From positions 323,392 to 387,391 of the forward strand of contig NZ_JAKGCS010000033.1 in assembly GCF_021556395.1 (NCBI RefSeq): DNA of 64,000 nt, written 5' to 3'. The translations under genes were made by a program, and so were the position numbers. The DNA is from Acuticoccus kalidii (GTDB taxonomy: Bacteria; Pseudomonadota; Alphaproteobacteria; Rhizobiales; Amorphaceae). The notes beneath the pieces are model-generated. The model ran no database searches. It worked only from the letters and a program-made list of their open reading frames with translations, and had not been told where the DNA came from. Below are positions 8,167 to 17,485 of the stretch, in pieces. Each line of letters starts with the position of its first letter. Within the stretch, counting starts at the first letter, position 1.

Positions 8167-9210
8167 ATGGCGAACGGACATGCCGGCGATGCGACGATGG
8201 AGGCTTTGATGGAGCCCGTCGGCGCGATCATGGAGCGCCGCTTCGCGCGCCTTCCGGAGGCGATCTCCTGCGCCGACGCCGTCGCGAGCCTCGCCGGCCA
8301 GGCGGAGGCGGCGACGATCTATCAGGCGGCCGTGATCGGCGAGGGGGGCGGATTTCTCGGCTTCGTCTCGCTGCGCGACTGCCTCGCGGCGCCGGGAGAG
8401 ACGCCGCTCGCCCGGATCATGACGCGGCCGTCCGCGCACCTGCGCGAGACGATGGAGGCCGAAGTCGCCGCCCACCGCCTTCTCCATGACGGGGCCGAGG
8501 CCTGGCCGGTGGTGGCGCAGGACGGGACGATCGAGGGGATCGTCACCGCCGAGCGGGCGCGGGCCTATCTCCTCGCCAATTTCGAGGAGGACGCGGACCG
8601 CTTCGTCGGCATCGTCGGAACCGTGAAGGACGACTATCTCGACCACACGGTCTGGTCCGATTTCCGCCGCCGAATCCCCTGGGTGCTCGGCCTCGCGGTC
8701 GCCGGGCTCGCGGCTGGCTATGTCGTCCACATCTATGAGGACGCCCTCAGCGCGCTCGTCATCCTCGCGCTTTATATGCCGATGGTCGCCGATACCGGCG
8801 GCAATGTCGGCACCCAGTCGGCGAGCCTGATCACCCGCGCGATGTCCGTCGGGGATGTGTCGGTGCGGGACGCGGGGCGCGTCCTGTGGCGCGAGGCGCG
8901 TGTCTCGCTCCTGATGGCGGCCTCGCTTTTCACCTTCGCGTTCTTGAAGGTCTACCTCATATCGAACGCGGCCGACGTGCCGGGCGGCCTCTCGATCGAG
9001 ATGATCGGCGCAGCGATCGGCCTCGCGCTCGCAATGCAGGTGATTTCGGCGACCCTCATCGGCGCGCTGCTGCCGCTCGGAGCCGTCGCGGCCCGGCAGG
9101 ATCCGGCGGTCATCTCCGGCCCGGCGCTCACCACGATCGTCGATCTGTCGGGGCTGATCCTCTATTTCTCGATCACCACTTGGCTCCTCGGCCTCACGGG
9201 CGCGGTTTGA
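8167..9210 (+). CDS. MgtE-like Mg2+ transporter, short form
   Basis: A 347-residue magnesium channel/transporter homologue. The C-terminal membrane domain (about 172-347) has five hydrophobic segments and the family pore signature PMVADTGGNVGTQSA near 200 and the ISGPALTTIVDLSG segment near 318. Residues 1-140 resemble a CBS-pair region with weak motifs. The long helical N-terminal domain of classical MgtE is absent, so the protein is about 100 residues shorter than the usual ~450. It may sense Mg2+ differently. No Mg2+ riboswitch is recognisable upstream. Confidence 0.88.
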   Translation: MANGHAGDATMEALMEPVGAIMERRFARLPEAISCADAVASLAGQAEAATIYQAAVIGEGGGFLGFVSLRDCLAAPGETPLARIMTRPSAHLRETMEAEVAAHRLLHDGAEAWPVVAQDGTIEGIVTAERARAYLLANFEEDADRFVGIVGTVKDDYLDHTVWSDFRRRIPWVLGLAVAGLAAGYVVHIYEDALSALVILALYMPMVADTGGNVGTQSASLITRAMSVGDVSVRDAGRVLWREARVSLLMAASLFTFAFLKVYLISNAADVPGGLSIEMIGAAIGLALAMQVISATLIGALLPLGAVAARQDPAVISGPALTTIVDLSGLILYFSITTWLLGLTGAV

Positions 9211-9430
9211 GCACAACCATGAAGGCCATGATGTCGCTCCACGTGTTGTCGCGCCACGTTAAGCGCTATCCTCATCGACCGGCCGCGACGAACCGGGCCG
9301 GGAACGCTGTTCGCTTCGGCCAGGGCCATCGGAGCGAGCAGGATTCGCGCCCAAGAAGAGAAGCGAGCACGCATTTGTCCGCGCACGGGGGTCCACTCCA
9401 GCGGGTCGTGCTCAAAATGAGCCGAAGCTT

Positions 9431-10543
9431 ATGAACCGGTCCACCGAGCCGCTGATTCCTCCCTTGTTCGCCGGGCGATTGCTCGTCGCGACGGTCGTCA
9501 TCGTCGGGATCTATTTCCTGCACGGCTTTCTGGTGCCGGTCCTCGCCGCGCTCGTGATCGGGTTCGCGAGCTGGCCGCTCTACGTCAGACTCTGCGACCG
9601 GATGGGCGGCAACACGATCCTCACCGCCTCGATCGCCATCCTTCTCCTCCTCGTCTTCCTGATCGTCCCGATCACGATCGCAACGCTCTATGCGATCGGC
9701 GAGGTCGGCATCTGGTTCCACTGGATCGTTCAGCTCAACCGGACCGGGGCCGAGCCGCCCGACTGGATCGCCAACGTGCCGGCCATGGGCGAATGGCTCC
9801 AGCAGCAATGGGCGCTCTATCTCGGCCGCCCCGGCGGCATCAGCGAACTCGTCCAGGTGCTGAGCGGCGAGAATGTGCGAACGATCTATCAGGCGGTGAT
9901 CACGGTCGGTTATCGCGTGTTCGACGGTGCGCTGACGCTGATTTTCATGCTGATCGTTCTCTTCTTCGTGTTTCGCCAGGGCGAGATGCTCGTCGAGCAG
10001 TTGGACCGGATCGGCGCCAAGATCCTGCCCTTACGGTGGGAGCGGTTGTCGCGCATCGTGCCGCTCGCCGTGCGTTCGGCGGTTCTCGGGATGACGCTGA
10101 TCGCGATCGGGGAGGGCATCGTTCTCGGCGTGGCCTACTGGCTCGCCGGCGCGCCGTCGCCCGCGACGCTCGGCGTTCTCACCGCGATCATGGCGCTGGT
10201 GCCGGGTGGCGCGCCGCTGTCGATGACGTTGGTCTCGATCTATGTCGCGACGAGCGGATCCCCCTTCGCCGGCATCGCGCTGTTTTCCTGGGGCACGCTC
10301 GAATTGTTCATCGTCGACAAGACGATCCGGCCGAAGCTCGTCGGCGGGCCGATCAGCTTGCCGTTCCTGCCGACCTTCTTCGGCCTGATCGGCGGGGTGA
10401 AGACGATGGGCTTTCTCGGCCTCTTCGTCGGTCCGGTGTTGATGGCGATCCTCGTCGCGCTTTGGCGTGACTGGGTGGAAGACGCCAAGGACGAGCCGGC
10501 GCAGCCGCTTCAGGCGACCGACGAGCGGGAGAAGGTCGCCTGA
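9431..10543 (+). CDS. AI-2E family transporter (PerM/YdiK-like membrane protein)
   Basis: A 370-residue polytopic membrane protein of the AI-2E exporter superfamily. It has two N-terminal membrane helices, a central soluble segment (about 95-160), then helices including the conserved VPGGAPLSM (near 258) and a C-terminal helix pair with IRPKLVGG near 300. Family members include AI-2 exporters, Na+/H+ antiporters and many of unknown substrate, so function is open. It ends 3 nt from the convergent phaZ gene. The preceding 220-bp gap shows no clear promoter. Confidence 0.88.
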   Translation: MNRSTEPLIPPLFAGRLLVATVVIVGIYFLHGFLVPVLAALVIGFASWPLYVRLCDRMGGNTILTASIAILLLLVFLIVPITIATLYAIGEVGIWFHWIVQLNRTGAEPPDWIANVPAMGEWLQQQWALYLGRPGGISELVQVLSGENVRTIYQAVITVGYRVFDGALTLIFMLIVLFFVFRQGEMLVEQLDRIGAKILPLRWERLSRIVPLAVRSAVLGMTLIAIGEGIVLGVAYWLAGAPSPATLGVLTAIMALVPGGAPLSMTLVSIYVATSGSPFAGIALFSWGTLELFIVDKTIRPKLVGGPISLPFLPTFFGLIGGVKTMGFLGLFVGPVLMAILVALWRDWVEDAKDEPAQPLQATDEREKVA

Positions 10544-10546
10544 TCC

Positions 10547-11758
10547 TCACTCCATCGCGAGGATCATGTTGCGCACGACGGGATAGACCTCGAACTCCCA
10601 GCGCCGGCCGCTGAACACGCCATAATGCCCGGCATTGGCCTGGAGATGGTGGCGTTTCAGATGCGGGCGGAGGGAATTGCAGAGGTCATGCGCCGCGGCA
10701 GTCTGGCCGAGGGCGCAGATATCGTCGCGGCCGCCCTCGACAGTGAGGAGGGCGGTCTTGCGGATGGCGCCCGGATCAACGACTTCGCCGCGATAGGTGA
10801 AGGTGCCCTGCGCGAGTTCGGCGTTCTGGAAGATCCGGTCGATCGTCTCGAGATAGAACTCGGCCGTGAGGTCGAGAACGGCGAAATACTCGTCGTAAAA
10901 TTCGGTAATCCGCCGCGCTTTGGCGAACTCGCCGTGGAGCAGGTGGTTGAACAGCTTCTTATGCTGGTCGACGTGGCGGTTCATGTTCATCGACATGAAG
11001 GCGTAGAGCTGCACGAAGCCCGGATAGACGCGCCGTCCGGCGCCGCGATAGCGCATCGGGACGGTGGTGATGAGGTTCTCCTCGAACCAGTCGAGGCCGT
11101 GATCGTTGGCGAGGTCGTTCACCTCGGTCGGGCTCTCGCGGGTGTCGATCGGGCCGGCCATCAGCGTCATGGTGCGCGGCGTCGCCGGATTGTCCGCCGC
11201 CGACATCACCGCGACGGCGATCAGCGCCTGGACGCAGGGCTGGCACACCGCGAGAATGTTCCCGCCGGGCCCGATCGTCTCCATGAAGCGGATCATGTAT
11301 TCGATATGATCCTCGACGCCGAAGCTTCCGGCGGAGAGCGGCACGTCCCGGGCGTTCTTCCAGTCTGTGACGTAGACGTCGTGGTCGCGCAGCAGCACCT
11401 CGACCGTGTGGCGAAGGAGCGTCGCGAAGTGACCCGACAGCGGTGCCACCACGAGGATCGGCGGCTGCGGCGTGTCGATATCCTTGGCGAAATGGAGAAG
11501 ATTGCCGAACGGCAGATCGAGGGCGACCTCCTCACGAACGGCCACCTCGCGATGGCCGACCGGCACGCTGCGGATCCCGAAGGCGGGCCGCTTGTGGGTC
11601 AGGCGAAAGCGGGCGATCATCTCCATCGTCGCATCGAAGGCATGCGGCGTGAGCGGCATCAGTTGCGGCGGAGCGAACGCGTCGAGCCGTGTGTAGCGCG
11701 CGAAAAGGCGCATCGGCGCGAGCAGGTCGTCCTGCATCTGATACATCTGATAGAGCAT
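10547..11758 (-). CDS. phaZ: intracellular polyhydroxyalkanoate (PHB) depolymerase PhaZ
   Basis: A 403-residue intracellular PHB depolymerase that releases 3-hydroxybutyrate from storage granules. The nucleophile is Cys in VCQPCVQ, replacing the Ser of ordinary lipase boxes, as is known for Ralstonia-type PhaZ. The segment PLSGHFATLLRHTVEVLL precedes it, and the late His in ANAGHYGVFSGRRW is the probable catalytic base. The start is placed at ATG 11758 because the protein then opens MLYQMYQMQ, the family's usual N-terminus. ATGs at 11770 and 11779 are possible but lack a better ribosome site. It implies PHB storage in the host. Confidence 0.93.
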   Translation of the reverse strand: MLYQMYQMQDDLLAPMRLFARYTRLDAFAPPQLMPLTPHAFDATMEMIARFRLTHKRPAFGIRSVPVGHREVAVREEVALDLPFGNLLHFAKDIDTPQPPILVVAPLSGHFATLLRHTVEVLLRDHDVYVTDWKNARDVPLSAGSFGVEDHIEYMIRFMETIGPGGNILAVCQPCVQALIAVAVMSAADNPATPRTMTLMAGPIDTRESPTEVNDLANDHGLDWFEENLITTVPMRYRGAGRRVYPGFVQLYAFMSMNMNRHVDQHKKLFNHLLHGEFAKARRITEFYDEYFAVLDLTAEFYLETIDRIFQNAELAQGTFTYRGEVVDPGAIRKTALLTVEGGRDDICALGQTAAAHDLCNSLRPHLKRHHLQANAGHYGVFSGRRWEFEVYPVVRNMILAME

Positions 11759-11868
11759 ACTCAGTCCCATCGAGCCCATTTAACGCAGCCAAAAAATGCT
11801 AGTGCATCCCTTGCTGCGGTGCGACAAAATTCTCGGACACGCCAAACGATGATGAGAGTGGGGCCGGC

Positions 11869-12522
11869 ATGGCACGAGCGACACTGACGATATCCTCGAA
11901 GAATTATTCCTCCTGGTCGCTGCGGGGGTGGCTGTTGTGCAAAATGGCCGGGCTCGACTTCGAGGAGCAGCCGGTCGCGACGGACGATCCCGAGGTCCGG
12001 CAGGAGCTGTTGCTCCTTTCGCCGTCGGTGCGCGTCCCGCGTCTCAGCCATGACGGCGTCGAGGTTTGGGACACGCTCGCGATCGCGGAATATCTCAACG
12101 AAGTGGCGCCCAAAGCGGGGCTCTTCCCGAAGGACCGCGCCGCGCGGGCGCATTGCCGCGCGGTTTCCGGCGAGATGCACTCCGGTTTCTATAATCTGCG
12201 CTCGGCCTTGCCGATGAACATCAAGGCCCAGCACGAGCGGTTCAAGATCTTCTCGGGCGCTCGGCCCGATGTGCAGCGCATCAAGGATATCTGGACCGAC
12301 TGTCTCGCGACGTATGGCGGTCCGTTCCTGTTCGGCGAGCCGACGGTCGCCGATGCGATGTATGCGCCGGTCTGTACGCGTTTCCGAACCTACGCGGTGG
12401 AGCTTGAGCCGCCCTTGCAAGCCTATTGCGAGACGATCTTCGCCTGGGAGCCGATGGTGGCGTGGGCGGAGGGGGCGCAGGCCGAACCCGACGAGATGAT
12501 CGAGCTCGAAGTCGAGTTCTGA
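11869..12522 (+). CDS. glutathione S-transferase family protein
   Basis: A 217-residue GST-like protein. The thioredoxin-fold N-domain (1-80) carries YSSWSLRGWLL at the glutathione-activating position (Ser/Tyr region near 13-16), a cis-Pro strand VRVPRLSHDG and the WDTLAIAEYL helix with the gamma-Glu binding ES/DT-like pair. The helical C-domain (90-200) contains FLFGEPTVADAMYAPV, the conserved N-capping motif of GST folding. The substrate is unknown. It is divergent from phaZ with about 110 bp between the starts. Confidence 0.92.
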   Translation: MARATLTISSKNYSSWSLRGWLLCKMAGLDFEEQPVATDDPEVRQELLLLSPSVRVPRLSHDGVEVWDTLAIAEYLNEVAPKAGLFPKDRAARAHCRAVSGEMHSGFYNLRSALPMNIKAQHERFKIFSGARPDVQRIKDIWTDCLATYGGPFLFGEPTVADAMYAPVCTRFRTYAVELEPPLQAYCETIFAWEPMVAWAEGAQAEPDEMIELEVEF

Positions 12523-12837
12523 CCGGCTTCGACCGGGCGGAAAGATGCCCGCATTTCGATCGGCGCGGCGGCGTGTGCCGGTCATGCTCTCAGCCTAAGC
12601 GTGTATTCACTCGGTCGCGCGGCGTATCGGGGGCGGCCGCTGCCGTCTCCGCCGTGCTTTAGGGTGGTGGCCCGCACATCACCGCAGATGTTCCTTTGCC
12701 TTCTTCGTCATCATTGAAGTTCTAATATTTGTCCGTGACACCTTTCTGGGCACTGCCTAAGCTAAGGCCACGCGCGAAGGGCGTCGTCTACATTTCGTCC
12801 GTCGCGCTGATCGTTTTTTGAACAGAAGGGGTCTGTG
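12523..12837. other. intergenic region upstream of dipeptide-type ABC operon
   Basis: 315 bp between the GST stop and the SBP start. It must hold the promoter of the SBP-permease operon. An AT-richer patch around 12712-12730 contains TAATAT, but I see no well-spaced -35 partner. No conserved RNA motif was recognised. Confidence 0.4.
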
Positions 12838-14409
12838 ATGATCTCCTACAAGTGCGTCAGACCCATCCTGGCGGCTGCACTCCTCACCAGCGGGCTCGCG
12901 AGCACCGGCGCCGTGGCGCAGGAGCAGAGCGTTCTTCGCGTCGTGCCCTATGCGGATCTGCGCAATCTCGATCCCGTGTGGACGACTGCGATCATCACGC
13001 GGCACCACGCCTACATGATCTACGACACGCTGTTCGGCCTCAACGAGCAGCTCGAGCCGCAGCCCCAGATGGTCGCGGACTACGAGGTCAGCGAAGACGG
13101 GCTCACCTACACGTTCAATCTGCGTGAAGGGCTCACCTTCCATGACGGCGCCCCGGTGACGACGGCGGACGTCATCGCGTCCATCAAACGCTGGGAAGCG
13201 CGTGACAATGCCGGCGGCGCGCTCGCCGAAGTCACCGAATCGCTGACGGCGGTGGACGACGACACGTTCGAGCTGACGCTCAACACCCCCTATGGTCTCG
13301 TTCTGGAGAGCTTTTCGGCGCTGACCGGCCCGTTCATCATGCCGGAATCGGTCGCGTCGACCGACCCGTTCGAGCAGGTGCAAAGCCATATCGGCTCCGG
13401 CCCCTTCGTGTTCAACGAAGAGGAGTGGGTGCCCGGCAACAAGGTCGTCTACGACAAGTTCGAGGACTATGTGCCCCGCGAAGAGGCCCCGAGCGGCGCG
13501 GCCGGCGGCAAGATCGCCAAGGTCGACCGCGTCGAGTGGCTCTATCTCCCCGATCCCGGCACCGCGATGTCGGCCCTCCTCAACAACGAGGTGGACTATT
13601 GGGAGGCCCCGCCGGTCGATCTCGTTCCGGTCATGGAAGCCGATCCCAACGTCTCGGTCGACGTGCAGGATCCGTTCGGCCTCATCGTTCTCCTGCGGCC
13701 GAACCACCTTTATCCGCCCTTCGACAAGAAGGAAGTGCGGCAGGCGCTCGCCTACATGGTCGACCAGTCCGAGTACATGACCGCGATGGTCGGCGACCCG
13801 AAATATTGGCAGACCTGCCCCTCCGTGATGATGTGCGGGACACCCACCGAGACGAGCGCGGGCGGGGCCGAGCGCATGGTCACCAGCGACATGGCGAAGG
13901 CCCAGGAGCTGATCGACCAGGCCTATGACGGTGAGACGGTGGTCGTCATGCACCCGACCGACCACCCGTCGGGCCCGGCGGCGCTGATCACGGCCGCGAA
14001 GCTTCGTGAACTCGGCGTCAAAGTGGAGCTGCAGGCGATGGACTGGGCGACGCTCACCTCGCGGCGCGCCTCGAAGAACCCGCCGAATGAGGGCGGCTGG
14101 TCGATTTTCCACACCCGGACGGGCCTCGGCGCGGCGTCCCCCATCGAGCACTCCGGCGTCGCCGCCGGCGAAACCGCATGGTTCGGCTGGCCCGAGAACG
14201 AGAAGATCGAAGAGCTGCGCATCGCATGGGGCCGCGAGGCCGATGCGGAAAAGCGCAAGGCGATCATGGACGAGCTGTCGGCCGAGATCATGGACTACGG
14301 CTCGTTCGTCATGCTCGGCCAATACCAGATGCCGTCGGCGTGGCGCGCCAATGTCTCGGGTGTCGTGAAGGGCCCGATCCTCGGCTTCTGGAACATCGAG
14401 AAGCAGTAA
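12838..14409 (+). CDS. peptide/nickel-type ABC transporter substrate-binding protein (SBP family 5)
   Basis: A 523-residue periplasmic receptor of the DppA/OppA family. The signal peptide MISYKCVRPILAAALLTSGL ends near AVAQ (residue 29). The mature domain starts VLRVVPYADLRNLDPVWTT, the classic family opening, and contains the GLTYTFNLREGLTFHDG strand motif (near residues 86-102) and the SGPFVFNEEEWVPGNKVVY segment. The start is ATG 12838 with AGAAGGGG six bases upstream; the GTG codon just before is less well placed. It leads the operon with two permeases. The nearby GGT and M20 hydrolase suggest a peptide or amide ligand. Confidence 0.94.
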   Translation: MISYKCVRPILAAALLTSGLASTGAVAQEQSVLRVVPYADLRNLDPVWTTAIITRHHAYMIYDTLFGLNEQLEPQPQMVADYEVSEDGLTYTFNLREGLTFHDGAPVTTADVIASIKRWEARDNAGGALAEVTESLTAVDDDTFELTLNTPYGLVLESFSALTGPFIMPESVASTDPFEQVQSHIGSGPFVFNEEEWVPGNKVVYDKFEDYVPREEAPSGAAGGKIAKVDRVEWLYLPDPGTAMSALLNNEVDYWEAPPVDLVPVMEADPNVSVDVQDPFGLIVLLRPNHLYPPFDKKEVRQALAYMVDQSEYMTAMVGDPKYWQTCPSVMMCGTPTETSAGGAERMVTSDMAKAQELIDQAYDGETVVVMHPTDHPSGPAALITAAKLRELGVKVELQAMDWATLTSRRASKNPPNEGGWSIFHTRTGLGAASPIEHSGVAAGETAWFGWPENEKIEELRIAWGREADAEKRKAIMDELSAEIMDYGSFVMLGQYQMPSAWRANVSGVVKGPILGFWNIEKQ

Positions 14410-14476
14410 GCGGGCGGCGGCGCCTCGCGCGCCGCGCCACACGTTCGGGCCGGCGCGCACGTCGTCAGGCCCTCAT

Positions 14477-14497
14477 GGGCGGCCCCTTGGGCCGCCC
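14477..14497 (+). promoter_or_regulatory. intercistronic stem-loop between SBP and permease genes
   Basis: GGGCGGCCC-CTT-GGGCCGCCC forms a perfect 9-bp GC stem with a 3-nt loop and no following U-tract. Hairpins at this place in ABC operons are known to stabilise the abundant SBP message or to attenuate read-through into the permease genes. That role here is inferred from position. Confidence 0.6.
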
Positions 14498-14520
14498 GCA
14501 TCTCCGTTGAGAGTATATTG

Positions 14521-15468
14521 ATGCTTGCCTATGCCGTGCGGCGCCTGATCGCGACGATACCCGTTCTCTTCATCGTCGCGGTGCTGATCTTCATGCTCCT
14601 GCATCTCGGGCCGAACGACCCGGCGGCGGTGATCGCCGGCGACTTCGCCCAGCCTGAACACATCGAGCGCATCCGCCAGCAGCTCGGGCTCGATCAACCC
14701 CTTTATGCTCAGTTCTTCGATTGGATCTGGCGGGTTCTCCAGGGCGATCTCGGGGCGTCGATCTACAATCAACAGCCGGTGCTCAACCTCGTCCTCCAGC
14801 GGGCCGAGCCGACCATCGCGCTGACCCTCTCCACCATCAGTTTCGCCGTCATCGTCGGCATTCCGATGGGCGTGCTCGCGGCCTGGAAGGCCGGCAGCAT
14901 CGTCGACCGTGTCGTGATGGTGCTGGCGGTGACGGGCTTTTCCCTTCCGGTCTTCGTGCTCGGTTATATCCTCGTCTACGTCTTCGCGCTGAACCTCCAG
15001 CTCCTGCCGGTGCAGGGCTATGTCAGCTACAAAGACGGGCTCGTGCCCTTCTTCCGCAGCCTCGTCCTGCCGACTTTGTCGCTCGGCATGATCTATGTCG
15101 CGCTGATCGCCCGGATGACGCGGGCGAGCGTGATCGAGGTGCTCAACCAGGATTATATCCGCACCGCGCGGGCCAAGGGCCTGTCGACCCCGCCGATCCT
15201 GTTGATCCATGCGCTCAAGAACGCCGCGATCCCGATCGTCACCACGATCGGTCTCGGCATCGCGCTGCTGATCTCAGGCGTCGTGGTGACGGAAACGGTG
15301 TTCGCGATCCCCGGCGTCGGCCGGCTGACCGTCGATGCGATCGTGCGCAAGGACTATCCCGTGATCCAGGGCGTCCTCCTGATCTTCACCGTGGTCTACG
15401 TCCTCCTCAACCTGCTCGTCGATCTCAGCTATTCGCTGTTCGACCCGCGCATTCGCTACCAGGGCTGA
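14521..15468 (+). CDS. dipeptide-type ABC transporter permease (DppB/OppB)
   Basis: A 315-residue inner-membrane permease. It opens MLAYAVRRLIATIPVLFIVA, the standard first helix of DppB proteins. The LGLDQPLYAQFFDWIW motif follows near 55-72, six hydrophobic segments span the chain, and the EAA-type loop is RASVIEVLNQDYIRTARAKG near 199. The start is ATG 14521 rather than the TTG before it. It partners the second permease 10 nt downstream; the ATPase subunits are encoded on the opposite strand beyond the terminator. Confidence 0.94.
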   Translation: MLAYAVRRLIATIPVLFIVAVLIFMLLHLGPNDPAAVIAGDFAQPEHIERIRQQLGLDQPLYAQFFDWIWRVLQGDLGASIYNQQPVLNLVLQRAEPTIALTLSTISFAVIVGIPMGVLAAWKAGSIVDRVVMVLAVTGFSLPVFVLGYILVYVFALNLQLLPVQGYVSYKDGLVPFFRSLVLPTLSLGMIYVALIARMTRASVIEVLNQDYIRTARAKGLSTPPILLIHALKNAAIPIVTTIGLGIALLISGVVVTETVFAIPGVGRLTVDAIVRKDYPVIQGVLLIFTVVYVLLNLLVDLSYSLFDPRIRYQG

Positions 15469-15478
15469 GGCGAAGAGC

Positions 15479-16369
15479 ATGGCAATTTCAACCGTTTCGA
15501 CGACCCGCACCCCGAGCCGCTTCCGCCTTCTTCTCGGCGAAGGGGGCACCTTCACCCGGCGCAATCCGACCCTTGTCGCCGGCGGCGTGATCATCTCCTT
15601 CCTGGCGCTCCTCGCCATCTTCGCGCCGCTCGTCACGCGGTACGACCCGATCGCGCTCGACGTCGTCAACCGCCTCAAGGCACCGTCCTCCGAGCATCTC
15701 TTCGGAACCGACATGATGGGGCGCGATCTCTTCTCGCGCGTCATCTACGGCAGCCGCGTCTCACTCATGGTGGGGCTCTCGGTGGCCGCGATCGCGACGG
15801 CGATCGGCCTCGTGATCGGCCTCGCGGCGGGCCTCGTCCGCTGGGTCGACGTCGTGGTGATGCGGGTGATGGACGGGTTGATGGCGATCCCGTCGGTGCT
15901 CCTCGCGATCGCCTTCATGGCGCTCGCCGGTTCGTCGATCCGCAACATCATCATCGCGATCACCATTCCGGAGATCCCGCGCGTCGCCCGCCTGGTGCGC
16001 GGCATCGTGATGAGCGTACGCGAGCAGCCTTTCGTCGAAGCCGCGATCGCGGCAGGGACGAAGGACATTCCGCTTCTGCGCCGTCACATCCTGCCGAGCA
16101 CCATCAACCCGCTCATCGTCCAGGCGACCTATATCTCCGCCTCGGCGATCATCTCCGAGGCCTACCTGTCCTTCCTGGGGGCGGGGACGCCGCCGGAGAT
16201 TCCGAGCTGGGGGAATATCGTCGCCGAAGGGCGGGCGCTCTTCACGATCGCGCCGGGCGCCGTGCTCTTCCCGAGCATCTTTCTGGCGCTCACCGTCCTC
16301 GCGGTGAACATGCTGGGCGATGGTCTGCGTGACCGGCTCGACCCGCAAATGCAGCGGAGCCTGCGCTAA
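15479..16369 (+). CDS. dipeptide-type ABC transporter permease (DppC/OppC)
   Basis: A 296-residue permease. The N-terminal OppC_N-type helix (residues 33-58) is followed by SSEHLFGTDMMGRDLFSRVIYG (about 67-88; the GTDxxGRD core is diagnostic for DppC/OppC). The BPD domain has the EAA-like loop VEAAIAAGTKDIPLLRRHIL near 185. ATG 15479 has GAAGAG upstream. It ends the forward operon, and a double hairpin follows. Confidence 0.94.
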   Translation: MAISTVSTTRTPSRFRLLLGEGGTFTRRNPTLVAGGVIISFLALLAIFAPLVTRYDPIALDVVNRLKAPSSEHLFGTDMMGRDLFSRVIYGSRVSLMVGLSVAAIATAIGLVIGLAAGLVRWVDVVVMRVMDGLMAIPSVLLAIAFMALAGSSIRNIIIAITIPEIPRVARLVRGIVMSVREQPFVEAAIAAGTKDIPLLRRHILPSTINPLIVQATYISASAIISEAYLSFLGAGTPPEIPSWGNIVAEGRALFTIAPGAVLFPSIFLALTVLAVNMLGDGLRDRLDPQMQRSLR

Positions 16370-16423
16370 AGACGGTGGCGCGGGACAGCGCCATCGCCCG
16401 CTGACGGGCGCATGACATGACGA

Positions 16424-16442
16424 CGCCCCGCGATGCGGGGCG
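16424..16442. terminator. upstream hairpin of convergent terminator
   Basis: CGCCCCGC-GAT-GCGGGGCG forms an 8-bp stem with a 3-nt loop, 55 nt after the DppC-like stop. It lies directly before the stronger hairpin at 16454-16482. Confidence 0.55.
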
Positions 16443-16453
16443 TTGATCGACAG

Positions 16454-16482
16454 AAAAAGGCCGGGTCAGACCCGGCCTTTTT
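16454..16482. terminator. bidirectional intrinsic terminator
   Basis: AAAAAGGCCGGGT-CAG-ACCCGGCCTTTTT is a perfect 13-bp stem with a 3-nt loop. It gives a GC stem followed by a U-run on both strands. It separates the forward SBP-permease operon from the reverse ATPase operon, whose stop is at 16487. Confidence 0.9.
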
Positions 16483-16486
16483 CGTG

Positions 16487-17485
16487 TCAGTCGTTGAGGT
16501 GGCAGGCGGCGTAGTGGCCGGGCTTCACCTCGCGATAGGCCGGCGCCTCGCTGCGGCAACGGTCGAAGGCGAGGGGGCAGCGGGTGTTGAAGCGGCAACC
16601 CTTGGGCGGGTTCAACGGGCTCGGCACGTCGCCGCCGATGATCGTCCGGTCGCGCGTCACCTCGGGATCGGGGATCGGCACGGCGTTGAGAAGGGCGCGC
16701 GTGTAAGGGTGGAGCGGATCCTCGAAGAGGGCGCGCTTTTCCGCAAGCTCCACGATCTGCCCGAGATACATCACCGCGATGCGGTGGCTGATGTGCTCCA
16801 CCACAGCGAGATCGTGAGCGATGAAGAGATAGGCGATCCCCCGCTCGCGCTGCAGCTCGGTGAGGAGGTTGATCACCTGCGCTTGCACCGAAACGTCGAG
16901 CGCAGACACCGCCTCGTCGCACACGATGACCGAAGGCTCCAACGCGAGCGCCTTCGCGATCACGAGGCGCTGGCGCTGCCCGCCGGAGAATTCGTGCGGA
17001 TAGTGGTCCATCTGCTCGGGACGCAGGCCGACCCGCTCGAAGAGGCTCGCAATGTGCGCCCGGTCCGCCGGCTGGCCGAAATTGACGAGCGGCTCGGCGA
17101 CGATCTCGCCCGCGCGCATCCGCTGATTGAGCGAGGAGTAGGGATCCTGGAAGATCGCCTGGAGGTCCTGCCGGTGCGGCCGCATCGCGCCGCGATCGAG
17201 ATGGGTGATGTCGTCGTCGCCGAGGCGGATCGTGCCGCTGGTCGGCTCCACGAGGCGCAGAATGCAGCGCCCGACGGTCGACTTCCCGCAGCCCGATTCG
17301 CCGACGAGGCCGAGCGTTTCGCCGGCCCCGAGATCGAAGCTCACCCCGTCGACGGCATGAACGCGGGCGACCTCGCGGTTCAGGATGCCGCGGTGGATCG
17401 GGTAGTGCTTGGTGAGATTGTCGACGACGAGGGGGCGCGCCGCATCGGTCGCCGCCGGGCGGTCGAGCGTTGCGGCCTCAGACAT
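16487..17485 (-). CDS. dipeptide-type ABC transporter ATP-binding protein (DppF/OppF)
   Basis: A 332-residue ATPase. It has Walker [11 protein letters not shown] near 64, signature [16 protein letters not shown] near 165 and Walker [15 protein letters not shown] near 186. The C-terminal oligopeptide-transporter extension contains a [14 protein letters not shown] cysteine motif (an Fe-S-type site described in several OppD/OppF/DppD proteins). ATG 17485 overlaps the 3' end of the upstream ATPase gene by 8 nt. It works with its neighbour as the ATPase pair of the importer whose other parts lie convergently at 12.8-16.4 kb. Confidence 0.94.
   Translation of the reverse strand: MSEAATLDRPAATDAARPLVVDNLTKHYPIHRGILNREVARVHAVDGVSFDLGAGETLGLVGESGCGKSTVGRCILRLVEPTSGTIRLGDDDITHLDRGAMRPHRQDLQAIFQDPYSSLNQRMRAGEIVAEPLVNFGQPADRAHIASLFERVGLRPEQMDHYPHEFSGGQRQRLVIAKALALEPSVIVCDEAVSALDVSVQAQVINLLTELQRERGIAYLFIAHDLAVVEHISHRIAVMYLGQIVELAEKRALFEDPLHPYTRALLNAVPIPDPEVTRDRTIIGGDVPSPLNPPKGCRFNTRCPLAFDRCRSEAPAYREVKPGHYAACHLND

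Noticed and set aside
9210-9413. GAGCACAACC and GGTCGTGCTC as an inverted repeat between the MgtE-like and AI-2E genes
   Set aside because: Arms of 10 bp with a mismatch, nearly 200 bp apart and including the stop region of one gene; chance is enough to explain it.
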